Shown: in pieces, positions 12,281 to 23,312 of the stretch | Layout of the letters: each line of letters opens with the position of its first letter | How positions within the stretch are numbered: the stretch's first letter is position 1 | NCBI GenBank assembly: GCA_006538405.1 | Contig: BJKQ01000004.1 | Coordinates: forward strand, 806,001-870,000 | Direction of reading: 5' to 3' | Origin: Hansfordia pulvinata | Taxonomy: Eukaryota; Ascomycota; Sordariomycetes; Xylariales | DNA: 64,000 nt | Notes under the pieces: model-generated | Told to the model about the DNA's origin: nothing | Databases searched by the model: none | What the model saw: only the letters and a program-made list of their open reading frames with translations | Position numbers and translations under genes: made by a program

Positions 12281-12748
12281 CTAAGCCTGACGGGCCGTCA
12301 TCGTCCTCCATCCTGCCCATGCGGCGAGCGCGAAGCCCGCAAAGCCATGCCCAAACGCCTCGTTCCGCCGCCCGTGCCGCCACACGACAACCGCGTCTGC
12401 CATCCCGTTGAGCGAAAGCACGGCGGCCAGTACCGTAATGGCGCCGCTCCCAGCACTGAAGTACTCGAGGCCCGCCAGGAGAAGCCCGTAGGACATCTCT
12501 CGCGTGCCCTTCAGGTAGGCCAGAGGGAGAAGGAAGCCGCCCTCCCCTGCTGACTGCTGCTGTTGTTGCCGGCTCGGAGTCGCCGTTTTCCTCTCATCCG
12601 CGGGCACCGGCAGGCCGAACCGCGCCACCTCGCGTCTCGGGCACAGGAAGCAGTGAAGCCCCAGCGCGACCGAGCCCGCGGCCAGCACGTACGACGGCGT
12701 GGGCGAGAAGAGCCCTGGGCCACCCAGCGCTGTCCGACCGCTTGCCAT
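12281..12748 (-). CDS. DUF4267 family membrane protein
   Basis: A single-exon frame of 155 aa starts at MASGRTALGG; an upstream in-frame extension of about 70 residues exists but looks like leader sequence. Three or four hydrophobic helices are visible: TPSYVLAAGSVALGLHCFL, LKGTREMSYGLLLAGLEYF, AITVLAAVLSLNGMADAVVV and a last one near the C-terminus. The block TREMSYGLLL followed by DAVVVWRHGR matches DUF4267, a fungal integral membrane family of unknown function. An insertion between helices 1 and 2 holds a glutamine run (RQQQQQS) and is longer than usual in the family. The membrane location is inferred from hydropathy. No neighbour suggests a pathway. Confidence 0.72.
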   Translation of the reverse strand: MASGRTALGGPGLFSPTPSYVLAAGSVALGLHCFLCPRREVARFGLPVPADERKTATPSRQQQQQSAGEGGFLLPLAYLKGTREMSYGLLLAGLEYFSAGSGAITVLAAVLSLNGMADAVVVWRHGRRNEAFGHGFAGFALAAWAGWRTMTARQA

Positions 12749-13601
12749 GTCTGATCCGTTGTGAAGTATCGTTTGGCGCTTGGCGTTTGTAGCTACGCAA
12801 TGCCGTTGTCTGGATGATGTGCGGCGGCCCAAAGTGGTGATGATGTCTGGGGTATCCGGTTGAACAAGGTGAGTGAAGGTGTTGATGGCTGCTCGCCCGA
12901 GGATATCTCCGGGTGAATCGGACGGCATAAATACGCACGAGACTACACTGCGGGACAAACTCTTCCAGCTGAAAAGCTGGCCCCCTGATAGACAATCCGT
13001 GCCTGGGGTGCGCAGATTTGATTACGAGTATGATTGCGCACGTCCATGTGAGGATGCGGCTGAGGCCAGCCCCAGCTTGGTCGCGGTCTGCCCGCACGGT
13101 GATCCGCCTGGAAGTGACTCAAACCGACAGCGTAGGCTTGAGCCTTTGAGCAACTCTGGATCATGGAACAAAAGTTCTCTCAAGTGGCATGATCATAGCC
13201 TGGCAAGCCGAGATCGCAGACAAGGCGGCCGTAATTGAACCTGGATGTCAAGGAGGCTTCGTGACGCAAGTACTCAGGGCGACCCAGGTCGCTCAGGTCG
13301 GAGACCGTGCCATTGGACAGACACCATGACATCACATTGCACATGGTGCGAACAGGATAGATCTCGGGGAGAGATCAAGATAGGCGCAGAAAACAGGGTT
13401 TATTTCGTTTTACCCCATTTCATTCTGCCAAAAAAGCCATGAACCGTGTTACCAGCCCCAATGCTACGCCGTGGATCGAAATGCCTGAACCTGATTTGAG
13501 ACCCTTATTCCTCAGTCCATCTGTGACCCGCCGAGGTCTTGCGTCGGCAGGTATCGTCAATCGTCATGGTATCGTGAGATGGAGGAAAGTTGTTGAAGAA
13601 T
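12749..13601. other. Intergenic region
   Basis: This is the upstream region of the DUF4267 gene and the 3' flank of the eS25 gene. AT-rich patches lie near 13385-13435. I see no coding or RNA feature. Confidence 0.5.
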
Positions 13602-14226
13602 CTAGTCCGAGGCACCAACGGCGCGGGCTGTGAGAGAGAAGAAAAGGTCAGTGATTTGATCCGTTGGAGGTGGCAGACAGCCTCAGCAGAGAGGTATCGT
13701 GGGGTTTCGTCACATACTGTAGATCTTCATCTTGCTGTGCGTAACGATGGGCTTGATCTGGCCCTTCTCCTCGAGGTCCTGGATGCACTTCCGCGCCAGG
13801 GAGCCGTTGATCTTGAGTCTGTCGACCAGGGTGGCGACGGTCACCAGGCGGTAGGACTGGACATCCTTGTAGAGCTTCTCAGAGGTGGTCTTGTCGAGGA
13901 GGACGGCGTGCTGGGCCTTGTCCTTGACTGTAGGGCGGGGTCAGGGTCAGCGCGCGATTCGCAAGAACATCGATGCGGGGCGTCGATCGAAGGGGAGAGT
14001 GACGGTGACGAGAGCGGGACGGGTTCGGTGATGGCAGGGCGAAATCGTGTGGTTGGTTGGTTTCTCGCAGATTGTTCGCGGTGCGGTGCGGTGATTGTGA
14101 TTCTGGTGATGGCGGTGGGCATCGACGGGACGGCGGTTAAGCCGCCCGGGCGGGCTTGCACGACTTACCCTTTCCCTTGGACCACTTCTTCTTCTGCTTC
14201 TTCGCGCCTGTCGCAGCGGGGGCCAT
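13602..14226 (-). CDS. rps25: 40S ribosomal protein eS25
   Basis: Three exons, 14226-14169, 13927-13718 and 13627-13602, encode 97 aa, and all phases agree. The first exon gives the lysine-rich start (AKKQKKKWSKGK). The second covers the winged-helix core: VKDKAQHAVLLDK, VTVATLVDRLKINGSLAR and DLEEKGQIKP. The third, 26 nt, adds TRAVGASD. eS25 sits in the small-subunit head near the E site and supports IRES and non-canonical initiation. Length and sequence are ordinary for the family. The first intron is long (241 nt) and sits close to the start codon, as is common in fungal ribosomal protein genes. Confidence 0.97.
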
Positions 14227-16088
14227 GTTGACTGATTTTGCGGTGGCTTGTCGTCGTTTCAGTCGTTGAGAGTTGCGGTCGTAGAGTAAGAAATAGCAGA
14301 GGGGCTCGGGATTAATTAGATTTTAGGTATTAGGCTGCTCGGTTGGACGGGTTTGTGGGTGCGGGTCATGCCAATATTGCCCGCACGTGACCTGCGCTGT
14401 GCTGTGCTGCTCCCCAAGACGCCACTGCACAGCCGAATCCCATCGTTGGCGCGTCTCGTCATGGGCTCCACATCTGCCAGAGCAAGTCCCAGCTGTCCTC
14501 AGCTGTCTCGGGCCAATTCGACAACTTCCTTAGGTTGGTCCCTGGACCTCCGCCAAGCCCAGGATGATGTAGCCTGGATAATGAGATCAAGCCAATGTCT
14601 CCCACCACACCTGAACGTCTATTTGGCTGATAGGGCGACGGGCAACGGTGATGTCTTTGGTCATCGACTCGCGCGTTTGTCCACGAAGATATTCCGTTGC
14701 TCCGGTACTATGGATCTACAGTACACACAAGACACAGTGCAGGCAATCAACTTTGCGGGCGTTTGAACGCTGCATCAATTCATTATTTATCAGTAAGGTA
14801 GGTAGGTACATGTAGGTAGGGTATAATACCTGCTGATGTTCCATGATGCCTGTGAAATCTCGCCCCGTTTGCCGTGGTCTGCCGTTTCTCACAGATACAT
14901 TCGTGACATTACTTGCGCTGCGCTCTCGGCGTCCTGGCATGGCGTATCGATCCAGATTCGATGCATCTAGGTCTACTTGCTGCAGTTGAAAGACATGGGA
15001 AGGGAATCTTCAATGCCGAGTTGAATGGATTCGTGGGTTCGTCCACAGACTTCGCAATCGTACCCGACGCAAAGTGCCTACATGCGTCAAGCCAACGAAT
15101 GTGCCGCCTGAAGGCAGCGAGCCGCGAACCTCGCGATACGTACCGTACCGGGAAAAGGGGGAGGCCACCTCAGCCAGACTCGTCACTCCCCCACCAAAAG
15201 TGAAGCCGCCCTGCCTGGTACCTTATTACGCACCCACGCAAGATAGGGGGTCTCCTCCCAGCTGCGGCCGACCTGACGCGCCGTTCGGCCGTACCCAAAG
15301 TACACCCCAAGTCCAGCAAGGCCGCGGGTGCAGCCTCCCAAGCACGCATGAGCTCCTGCGCAGTACACAGGGGTACCTGCAGGTAGCCAAGCCCACTCGC
15401 CCTGATCCGAGGAGGGGACCTGAACATCCAATTGCATTTGCATCGCTGCAGCGATAAATGTCAGACGCTGGCGCAGTCGCCTCCCTGCTTCGCCTCGTGT
15501 CTGACTGCGACGCCGACTTGTATCCACGGGCCTTTCGCTTCTTCCCATGCCGATCGACCAAGACGGCGTCGTCATGGTCCACTGGCGCTGAACCAGCTTT
15601 CAACTCTTCTGTATTAATCACCTGCATCCATCGCGCTCTCTTTGCTCATGATTCCTCCCCTCGCTCGAAATCGACACTGCCCTCATACCGCCGATTACGA
15701 CGATTCGCACACGTCTCCGCCTAGGCCCTTCGCCGGCAGCCTTTTCATGACCGAATTGCCCGCGTTCCCCAGCCACAACAGCATTCCAGGCCCTGGCGTC
15801 GCCTGTTCCTGCCCGTGCCCCGTCTCTGGGCTTCGTCTCGCCGCCGATCTTCTTCTGCCTGGCCAGTAGATCCCGCGGCCTACCCTCCCAGCATCGCCAC
15901 TTCGATCTGCCCCTCGAAAGGCCCTGCGCCGCCAGTCGCGCCAGAGCCCCCCGCATTGCGCTTGCCTGCATTGTCTAGTACGACGCGTCCGGACTTTCTC
16001 CCACATCGCCATCGCCATCGCGTCGCCGCTGCGCCCTGAACGACGAAAACCGCCAATCCTGATCCCGGGTTCGGGACGCCTCCCCGCC
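14227..16088. other. Divergent intergenic region (1.9 kb)
   Basis: It lies between the start codons of eS25 (-) and the type II membrane protein (+), so it should hold both promoters. A GTAGG-repeat block with a central ACATGT lies near 14797-14822 (AGGTAGGTAGGTACATG and on). The last 400 bases before 16089 are CT-rich leader sequence. I see no gene. Confidence 0.5.
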
Positions 16089-17956
16089 ATGCCCGCCCGC
16101 AATACTCTCGGACTGCGGCTGGGCCCCCGCCGCATCTCCTTTATTCTTGTCGCATTGGGCCTCTTCGCTCTCTTCACCCTCTTCATCACCTTGCCCAGCG
16201 CCATCCCGACCGGTCCCAGCCTCTCCAAGAGCTTGGCCGACCACAAGGTCTCCATCCCCAAGCTCAAGGGCTCGCTGTCTTCGAGCAACCTCAATCCCTT
16301 CAAGCCTGCTTCCCACCCCCCTCCGGAGCAGAAGAACTCGACATACGCCGGCAGTTCGTGGTACTCGCACTGGAACTGGCTGAACCCCTTTTCCTCCTCT
16401 GTAACGCTTGACGAGAACCGCGCCCTGCTCCCGCCCTCAAGGAAAGGCCTGTCATCTACTGCTACTACGACACCTCTGTTCAGCGAGACCAATCCACCAA
16501 AGATGCCGAAAGCGAGCTTCTCCTGACGTGGCGCCGCTCATGGTGGGCCCAGGGATTCAAACCCATCATTCTGAGCCCCGCCGAGGCCATGAACAACCCC
16601 TTGTACGACGAACTGCAACGACTTGAGCTCGAGCCCGGCTTCAAGCGCGACCTTATGCGGTGGTTGGCATGGGAAAACATGGGCGGTGGCATGATGTCGC
16701 ACAATCTTTTGTTCCCCATGGGCTCTCGCCAGGATCCCTTGCTCAGCTTCCTACGCCGCGGTGAGTTTCCCAGCTTGACCAGATGGGAGGGTCTCGACGA
16801 GGCAATATTTGCCGGATCCAAGTCGGAGATCGCCGCCGCGGTGACCCAAGCCATGCGCAATCCGGCCACGAAGAAGCCCAAGAGCTTGATTGCGGCTGTG
16901 TCCAATGACAAGTTCACTGTGGATGCCACGCACGACTCACTGGCTTTCTACGACGTCAAGACCATGGAGGCGAAATATGCCGAGGTAGCAAAGGCCATCG
17001 AGGGCAACCGCGGCGAGGGGCTGAAGAAGCTCAACGCCCTTATCAACTCGCACCTGCACTCGACCTGGCAAGCCACCTTCAACCAGGGTATTGCTGTGCT
17101 GAAGCCTCTGCCCGATCACACGACGCGCATGATCAAGCCTGCACAGCAGTTGGCTAAAGTGCTCGCGTCGTGCAGCAGCGCAGCCCCTCTTCCGGAATCA
17201 TGCCCACCCAACCGCCCCAAATGCACCCCTTGCAGTCCTGCGAAGCCAATGAAAGTCACCACTCTCAGCGTGCACAAGAACACCACCGGTCTTTACACCA
17301 TCGGGACGGTTCCTCACCCCTACACGTTCCAGTCTTTGCATCTGCAGCGGGACGATTTGGACCTTCCATATGTCCGCCGCGAGTCGAAGCGCGATCTCTG
17401 GCTCATTACCATTTTTGAGGGCCTGCACAAGGGCAAGACTTCTACCCCTCGGCTGATCCAGTTCAAAGAAGCCGTGGCGGGAGACCACGCGGTGGCCAAC
17501 TCCATCTGGCTCACTGCAGAGCGCGAGAGCGACTCTCACGACCTGGATTGGTGGTTCGGCTTCGAGGCACCTGCCACCGACAAGGACGACGACAAAGATG
17601 ACGACGAAGACGCCGATGAAAAGCCCGCTGAGGACCCCAAGCCTGCAGCGACAGATGGCAAGCCCAAAGAAGTCGTCAAATCGGAAGCCGAGCTGCTCAA
17701 AAAAGCCAAGGCGATCGGCAAAAGCAAAGCCGACCTCGAAGTCCGCTTGCGGGATGCTTTCGAGGCATGGAACATGAAGGACACCGAAGCATGGAGGTTC
17801 TCGCGGGCTTTCATGTCGCGGTCCATAGTCGAGCGTATCAAGTGGGAACAAGAGGAAAGCAAGTACGCTGGAGGGGTGGGCAGCGACAAGCACTCCAAAC
17901 CCAAGAGCTCTTGGTCACGGTGGACGGACTTTGACGAGCTCAGCGAGGATGACTAG
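16089..17956 (+). CDS. Conserved type II membrane protein of unknown function (apparent one-base frameshift)
   Basis: The start is at 16089. Residues 14-36 form one N-terminal signal anchor (ISFILVALGLFALFTLFI), so the bulk of the protein would be lumenal. The opening frame runs to about 16436; the rest of the protein is in the -1 frame from about 16440 to 17956 (ERPVIYCYYDTS, then ELLLTWRRSWWAQGFKP). About 620 aa result. One missing base in the CCGCCC run at 16431-16436 would join the two frames; a 41-nt intron (16401-16441, GTAACG..CAAG) would also restore frame but is unusually short. The lumenal part has Trp-rich conserved blocks and a Cys-rich segment near 17160-17240; the C-terminal region after 17575 is Asp/Lys/Glu-rich. 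The layout resembles Golgi glycosyltransferases, but I see no catalytic motif and assign no function. Confidence 0.75.
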
Positions 17957-19740
17957 GAGCATCGAGCAATGGAGCTTGGTCTCGGGCCCCTACCGCGGGG
18001 GAACGGAAAGGCCGCCCTCCTTCGGAGTGTCTGCATGGCGCGCCTCACTGGCGCCGCCGGGAGTAACGGAGTTCGGCAAGCGGTTCAGATATCTTTTCTT
18101 ATACTGTATTGGGATGCATTCACTTGGAAATGTAGGCTAATGGTGAATCTAGACTTATGGATCCACATCTCCTGCCATGTCTACCATCTTTGCTAGTGTC
18201 CGCGTGGCCACTCATCAGACACCGCGGCCACAACATGTGATACACACGAAACGAGTAGACTCTAGGCTGGCAGATCGACAAGCACTTGATCATGCCCGTC
18301 ATGCAACCAGTCTAGAGGAGCTGAGTTCCGAGACAACAGCACGGACGTGGGCTTGAGTGATTACGCGAATATCAACCCCTCCTGACTAACACGTGACGAA
18401 AGTTTGACCTGCCTGCGGGGGCTTGAGAAAGACTAGGCGCTTCTGCAGGCTGTCCCAAGAGGCAAGAAGATGTTTTTCTCTTGTCTTTAAGGGGCTGGCA
18501 TGCGGAGAGCCATGCGGTGCGGGACGGATCGAGCACGGCTCAGACAAACCCTGCAAGGCAAAGCTGCAGAACATCGGGGCAGGCTGCTGCAACTCAAAAA
18601 TGCCGGCGTCTGCGCGGCGTGGCCTGGTGCCGCTGCCAGCAGGCCTCGCGCAGAGACAGGGATCGGGGGCTGAACGTTACATGAGATCTACGCCTTGGTT
18701 CGTCGGGCAGCCTGTCTCTAAGAGGCAGACAGGCAGCCGGCCAGCCAGTTAGGCCGACCAAGAGGGTGCTCCGTCTGCGCCGCTGTAGCCCAGAGGAGCG
18801 GTCCGTGTTCTTTTGACGGTCCCTCTTAAAGCGGGCAGTGCTGCTGAAAGGTCGTCACAGCACATTAGCCAGCAGGCATTCCCTGGCACGCTCGGAGAAT
18901 TACCATGCGGAAGAGACCAGGTCGAGCTGGGGGTTCGCAAGCAAGAGGGGGGAAGCAGGAGGCGCCACACGAGCCCGTCGAAGTGTATGCCCGAATCGTC
19001 CTGGGACATATGCAAAGAGCTCCTAACAGGGCGTGTTCCTCTCCTACCGAGACACTGGGAGTTGGTGCAGGGCACTCGGACGCCGACCCAGAAGCACTAA
19101 TAAGTGGTAATAGCTATGGTCAGTGCTTTATCCCGCAATGACCACGATTTCGTGCCGCAAGGGCCACGACGTGGAGATTACCACGCCCACGGCTGTTTCC
19201 TGAAGCAGCAGCACGTGCATATCGTCTATCCGACTTTTTTCTCTCCTCTCCTACTTTGACTCTGCGCGCGCATCTCCTTACCGGCCCGGTAGTCTCTCTC
19301 GGCAGACCGCGACCCGGTACCAGCAAGGCAGAAAGCCGGACCCCCCCACTCTCGCAGGGCTTGGCCTTGGGTTTCGGGGATCCATGTTTTCGGTGAGCAA
19401 GAAAGTCTGCTTTGCGGTGAGCCAGTCCTGGGCAAGTGGTGTCGATTACTCTTGGCCCCTGCCCGTGAACTCTACCTGCTCTCGTCTCCGGGCCATGGGG
19501 AACAGAGCAGCCCTGGCGGGACGAGATTTGCCGCGTGAGCTCTGGTCAGACGGTCGAGCCTCGCCATGTGGCATTTGCAAATCAAAGTGTCAAAATTTTT
19601 TCCAGCCACGCTCTGACCCTGTTTCGAGGAAGCTCGAGCCGGAGGTTGGCAAAAGCAGGACGTCTTTAGCCCCGGGTACCTACTCGGGCTGTGGCCCTGC
19701 CTAACCGAAGCAGAGCAGGGGGGGCCACACAGCTCGGGAA

Positions 19741-19754
19741 CGCGCGCGCGCGCG
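19741..19754. repeat. (CG)7 microsatellite
   Basis: Seven perfect CG dinucleotides sit in noncoding DNA. CG is normally the dinucleotide most exposed to methylation-linked loss, so a perfect run is mildly unusual. Confidence 0.9.
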
Positions 19755-20134
19755 CCCGCATGCAAAGGGATTCTGACATGACAGCCACACCCGTGGGCGA
19801 GTGGACCGGAAGGCAGCTCTGACGAGGAGGGCGGCGCGGCCCACCGAAAAGAGGGCATATCCATCCGCCTTCCGCCCTGGACCCCGCCGATGCCGGAAGA
19901 CGCGTGGTTTTGTGATTCTGCGTCTCTTAACTAGAAGGAGAGGGGCGGGAATACCCACTCTGCACGCTGGTCCAAGATCGCGGTCGACGACCTGCTGGAA
20001 GCCGGGATGGGTCGGACTGGGCCGGGCTGGACTGCTTCTTGTGATGGGGAACGGGGGGCTTAGGATCCGAAGGCTAGAAACTGGAGACTGGAGACGAGGG
20101 AGGACGGGTAAAGCCGCGCTCCCGTCCCTTTTGA

Positions 20135-20161
20135 CAGCAGCAGCAGCAGCAGCAGCAGCAG
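20135..20161. repeat. (CAG)9 microsatellite
   Basis: Nine perfect CAG units lie in the region upstream of the TATA box at 20500. The frame across it does not belong to a recognised gene. Confidence 0.95.
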
Positions 20162-20499
20162 AGCCAGCGCCAGCACCATCCGCCCACACCCGCCTCCTTC
20201 ATGAGCTATCCCTTCTCAGACTGTCTGCCCAGCTGGAGCTAGGTCTCTAGGTGATGGGGACATCTGTGTGTGGTGCAGGATGTGCCCCTTGGCCATCCAC
20301 CTAGCGTGGACGACAGCACACCATCATGCCGCCCTCGCCTAGCCCAGTTTCTGTGCGTCCCTCTGACGCAGCGTCATTTGCAAGTGGCAAGAGTTCGCCG
20401 TGGGGGGTTGGCGGGCTGCCACTCTTCCTCGTGCGCTCGTCAACCGCAGCTGGGATATCGGGCTGACGGAACGACGGGAGATCACGTCAGGGGAAGGGA

Positions 20500-20507
20500 T
20501 ATAAGAG
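20500..20507 (+). promoter_or_regulatory. TATA-box-like element
   Basis: TATAAGAG stands in GC-rich surroundings and is followed, 60-150 bases downstream, by CT-rich stretches of the kind seen around fungal transcription starts, and then by the small ORF at 20770. Clear TATA boxes are uncommon in this window, so it may mark a transcript. No transcript evidence is visible. Confidence 0.45.
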
Positions 20508-20769
20508 TCGCCAACGGCCGGCTGCTTCGTCTATCCCACCTTTCCCATATTGGCAGAGCCTTTTTCCTTGTCGGCATTGCTCATCTACCGCACATTCCGT
20601 TTGCTCCTCCACTCCGTGCAACTAAGACCGAGTTCCTTGTCTTTACCATATTCTTACCTTGCTCAGAGCTCCCACCCTCCATCATCTCAACCTGAGCCTG
20701 TGCCTCGCCCTCTCATTACACATCCTCCAAGTACCACCATCGGCTTCAACAACGAGGTTGAAAAGAAAC

Positions 20770-20874
20770 ATGCAGGCACCGCCATCGACTGCGCCGGCGG
20801 GACAGTACAGCCCTAACCCACCGCCGAAGCCCGAGCCGCCAGTTCCCAAGCCTGATCCCCCAAGCGAAGGCTGA
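20770..20874 (+). CDS. Possible small proline-rich protein (34 aa)
   Basis: A 34-codon ORF starts in an A-rich, favourable context (AAAGAAACATGCAG) about 270 bases after a TATA-like box and a CT-rich leader. Its product is almost entirely Pro/Lys/Glu/Ser: YSPNPPPKPEPPVPKPDPP, then SEG and stop. I do not recognise a family. It could be a real small protein, the first exon of an unseen gene, or chance. The promoter-like layout is the only reason to list it. Confidence 0.3.
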   Translation: MQAPPSTAPAGQYSPNPPPKPEPPVPKPDPPSEG

Positions 20875-22404
20875 TGATGGGGAGAGTCTCCGGCGGTCTT
20901 CCTGCCGCTTGTGCAGACCCGAATGTCAGTGCAAGCCAGCCCATTCTCGCCCTCGCTTGGTGCTTGGGCCGTTTCCCACACCGGGCGCCGGTCGGAGCGG
21001 CGAACTGACCAGGCAGTGCAGGCGAGTTTAGGACGAATTTGGTAGCCACTAGAGATGGCCTTGCTTTGGCCGGGCAAGGAACGCCCTGAGCTCTTTTCCT
21101 GTCACCTGCCTTCCCGTCTAGTCGGCACGGGCTCAGTGTTGAAGTCGTTTCGAGCTGTCAGGACTTTTGACACAGCTGTGAGGTGTGGGATGCGGTATAC
21201 TGTCAGGTGTCGAATCTAGGGCGAGATCGCTAAGAGAGGGAAAGCATATAGGCATAGTATATTTTTGAAGCCATGCCGTGAAGGCTATGAATCACTTTAT
21301 TACACCGCGCTGAAAGCTGTACACCACGAAACGTCTGTCAGTGGATGGAACCAAGTGACTCCATATACATATGCTAAGGGATGCATTCCTAGCCCATGTC
21401 CAGTGGCTGACTGTTTAAAGTGGCATGTTACAAGCAACCCCCACTGACAGCCTGGCACCTTACATTGATACAAGCAGGCACATGAAGAGAGCAAGGCTTC
21501 AAGCTGGATTGGCTTGCAGGGCTTCTCGATCAGGTACTTACCAGGCAGGCAGTTCAGGTGAACATAGGGGACTCTAATGAGTGGAAGATACTAAAGACAA
21601 GTACCATAGAGTGGACAGGGAAGCAGTGTTATGGATCTTGGCTTGACTGTTCATTGAGAGAGTGTTTGTCTTCCTCGCTCAATTTGTTAGCTCTAGGACT
21701 GCAGGTTGCCTTGCCATTTGTTATGTGCCTACCCCTCTTGCAAGGCTTGTACCCTTCTTTGCCTGTGCTTTAGGTACTGCCGCTGAGGTCATTCACTGGT
21801 CTGCACACAGGCATTGCTGTGATCCAAGGAAGGAGCACCTCGCAGTAGAACAACTGTGGTAGCTTCAGCAAAGCCTAACATTGAATAGAGGGTATGCCAG
21901 CTGCTGTACTACCCCCCACTCTTGATAACCGCATCTCAGAAATAGAAGAAAAGCAGTGGTGTCCTCCCTGCGCACATCTAAGTAAGGTATGGTTATGTTG
22001 CCCTGCTGGTGAGGTGAGTCTGTAGGTAGCCCAGCAACAAGAAGTCCAAAACAAGGCAACCTAGGTACCTAAGTTATCTCTGTCCCTGGGTCCTGCCACT
22101 CTCTCCTCTGCTGTTATAGTTGTGGCAGCTGCGTCCCTGACTCTCGTCTCACATGTCTGTGCCTTCCCTCCCCCAACCCACCACAAGAGACGGATCGCCA
22201 GTGCAGCTTCCTCACTTCTCGAGCCTCTCCTGCACCTGCTCTTTCCACCCTTTGTGCATCGCAGCCAGCCTCAGGCTGAGGCATCAAGAGCTTCTGGTAG
22301 GTGAGTACATGCCCACTTCCTCTTTGCATCCCCCAGCTGCCTCTCCTGCCACTCCTCCCCAGCCCATCTCTCTTTCCTCAGCCAGCCTCAACACCCCCGC
22401 CACC

Positions 22405-22440
22405 TGACGACGACGACAACAACAACAACAACAACAACAA
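22405..22440. repeat. (GAC)n/(AAC)n microsatellite
   Basis: Four GAC units run into about eight AAC units in the putative leader of the gene starting at 23313. Confidence 0.85.
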
Positions 22441-22662
22441 GAGCAACACGGCCTGGCTGGTGCCCTTCGTCCCTCGCCTTGCCTCGTCTCTCCTCTCTTC
22501 TCCCCTCCCAAACTCGTCCCAAGGCGTTGTATGCATACTCTCGCTCGCTGATCTTGGCGTCGCTCGTTTTTTGGTACGTTGCCTCCTCTTCTTTCTGATC
22601 TCTTGTTCGATTCGGATCCGCCCTTCGAGGCAGTCTCTGTTTCTCCGCCCATCCACCGCTGC

Positions 22663-22716
22663 CACCACCATCACCACCATCACCACCATCACCACCATCA
22701 CCACCATCACCACCAC
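22663..22716. repeat. CACCACCAT nonamer tandem repeat
   Basis: Five exact CACCACCAT units plus CACCACCAC lie 600 bases upstream of the start at 23313. In one frame it would encode a histidine run, but that frame shows no gene, so I read it as noncoding leader or promoter DNA. Confidence 0.9.
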
Positions 22717-23312
22717 CGCTCCCCGTCTCCGCCGCAACCTTCCCGAACCGACTCTCGTCACCGTTCGGCCACCCATCTCGCTGCGTCTTCGTGTCTGTAC
22801 GCGTCCGACTCCGCCTTCGCCTCGGGCTCCACTCCTCGCAGCGCCCTTGCAAAGCGGCCCAGCACCCGGTACGACAGCGGCCACGGCGATGGAAACAACG
22901 GTGATGCTTGGATGACTTTCTACCACTCCTCAGTTTGTCCATCATTTCGAGCCAGCCGCTCTTCATTTGCCTGCATCTATTTCAAGCGTCTTCCATCCTC
23001 ATTCTCCAGCATGGGCAATCCCCTTCTCCCGCGCACGTAGCCCAGGTGTCTCATCGGGTCTTCCTCGTCGATGACTGTCACTGCACACCCTCATGGCTGG
23101 AAAGCAAAGTTGCATCCCCCACTGTGTTTGCACACGCATATTTGACTTCGGTCATGTCCGTGTCTTCACTGCAAGATCGACAAGTCCAACAAAAACAGAC
23201 ATATGAGCCTGTGCCGAGTCTGCCCCGCCCTCTCTGCCAATTCCATTGCCATTACTCTGCCCTAAGCCCCTTGGGCAAGTGCTTCGCCCTCAATCCCGGC
23301 CGCTGTTTCACC

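Larger units (their letters stand above)
17957..20769. other. Gene-poor region (2.8 kb)
   Basis: I find no convincing gene. It holds a (CG)7 run at 19741-19754, a (CAG)9 repeat at 20135-20161 and a TATA-like box at 20500-20507 followed by CT-rich sequence. Several open frames of 60-160 codons occur on both strands without homology or splice support. Confidence 0.5.
20875..23312. other. AT-richer segment and long leader of the 1051-residue protein gene
   Basis: From about 21160 to 22080 the composition drops well below the surroundings: hand counts give 21, 31, 27 and 28 G/C per 60 bases for the lines at 21241, 21301, 21361 and 21541. No intact gene is visible and it may be old repeat-derived DNA. 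TAGGTACCTA lies at 22062-22071. From 22100 to 23312 the sequence is CT-rich with GAC/AAC and CACCACCAT repeats and looks like the promoter and 5' leader of the next gene. Confidence 0.5.

Noticed and set aside
22663..22716. Histidine run encoded by the CACCACCAT repeat
   Set aside because: Frames across it show no gene-like content on either side; the real gene starts at 23313.
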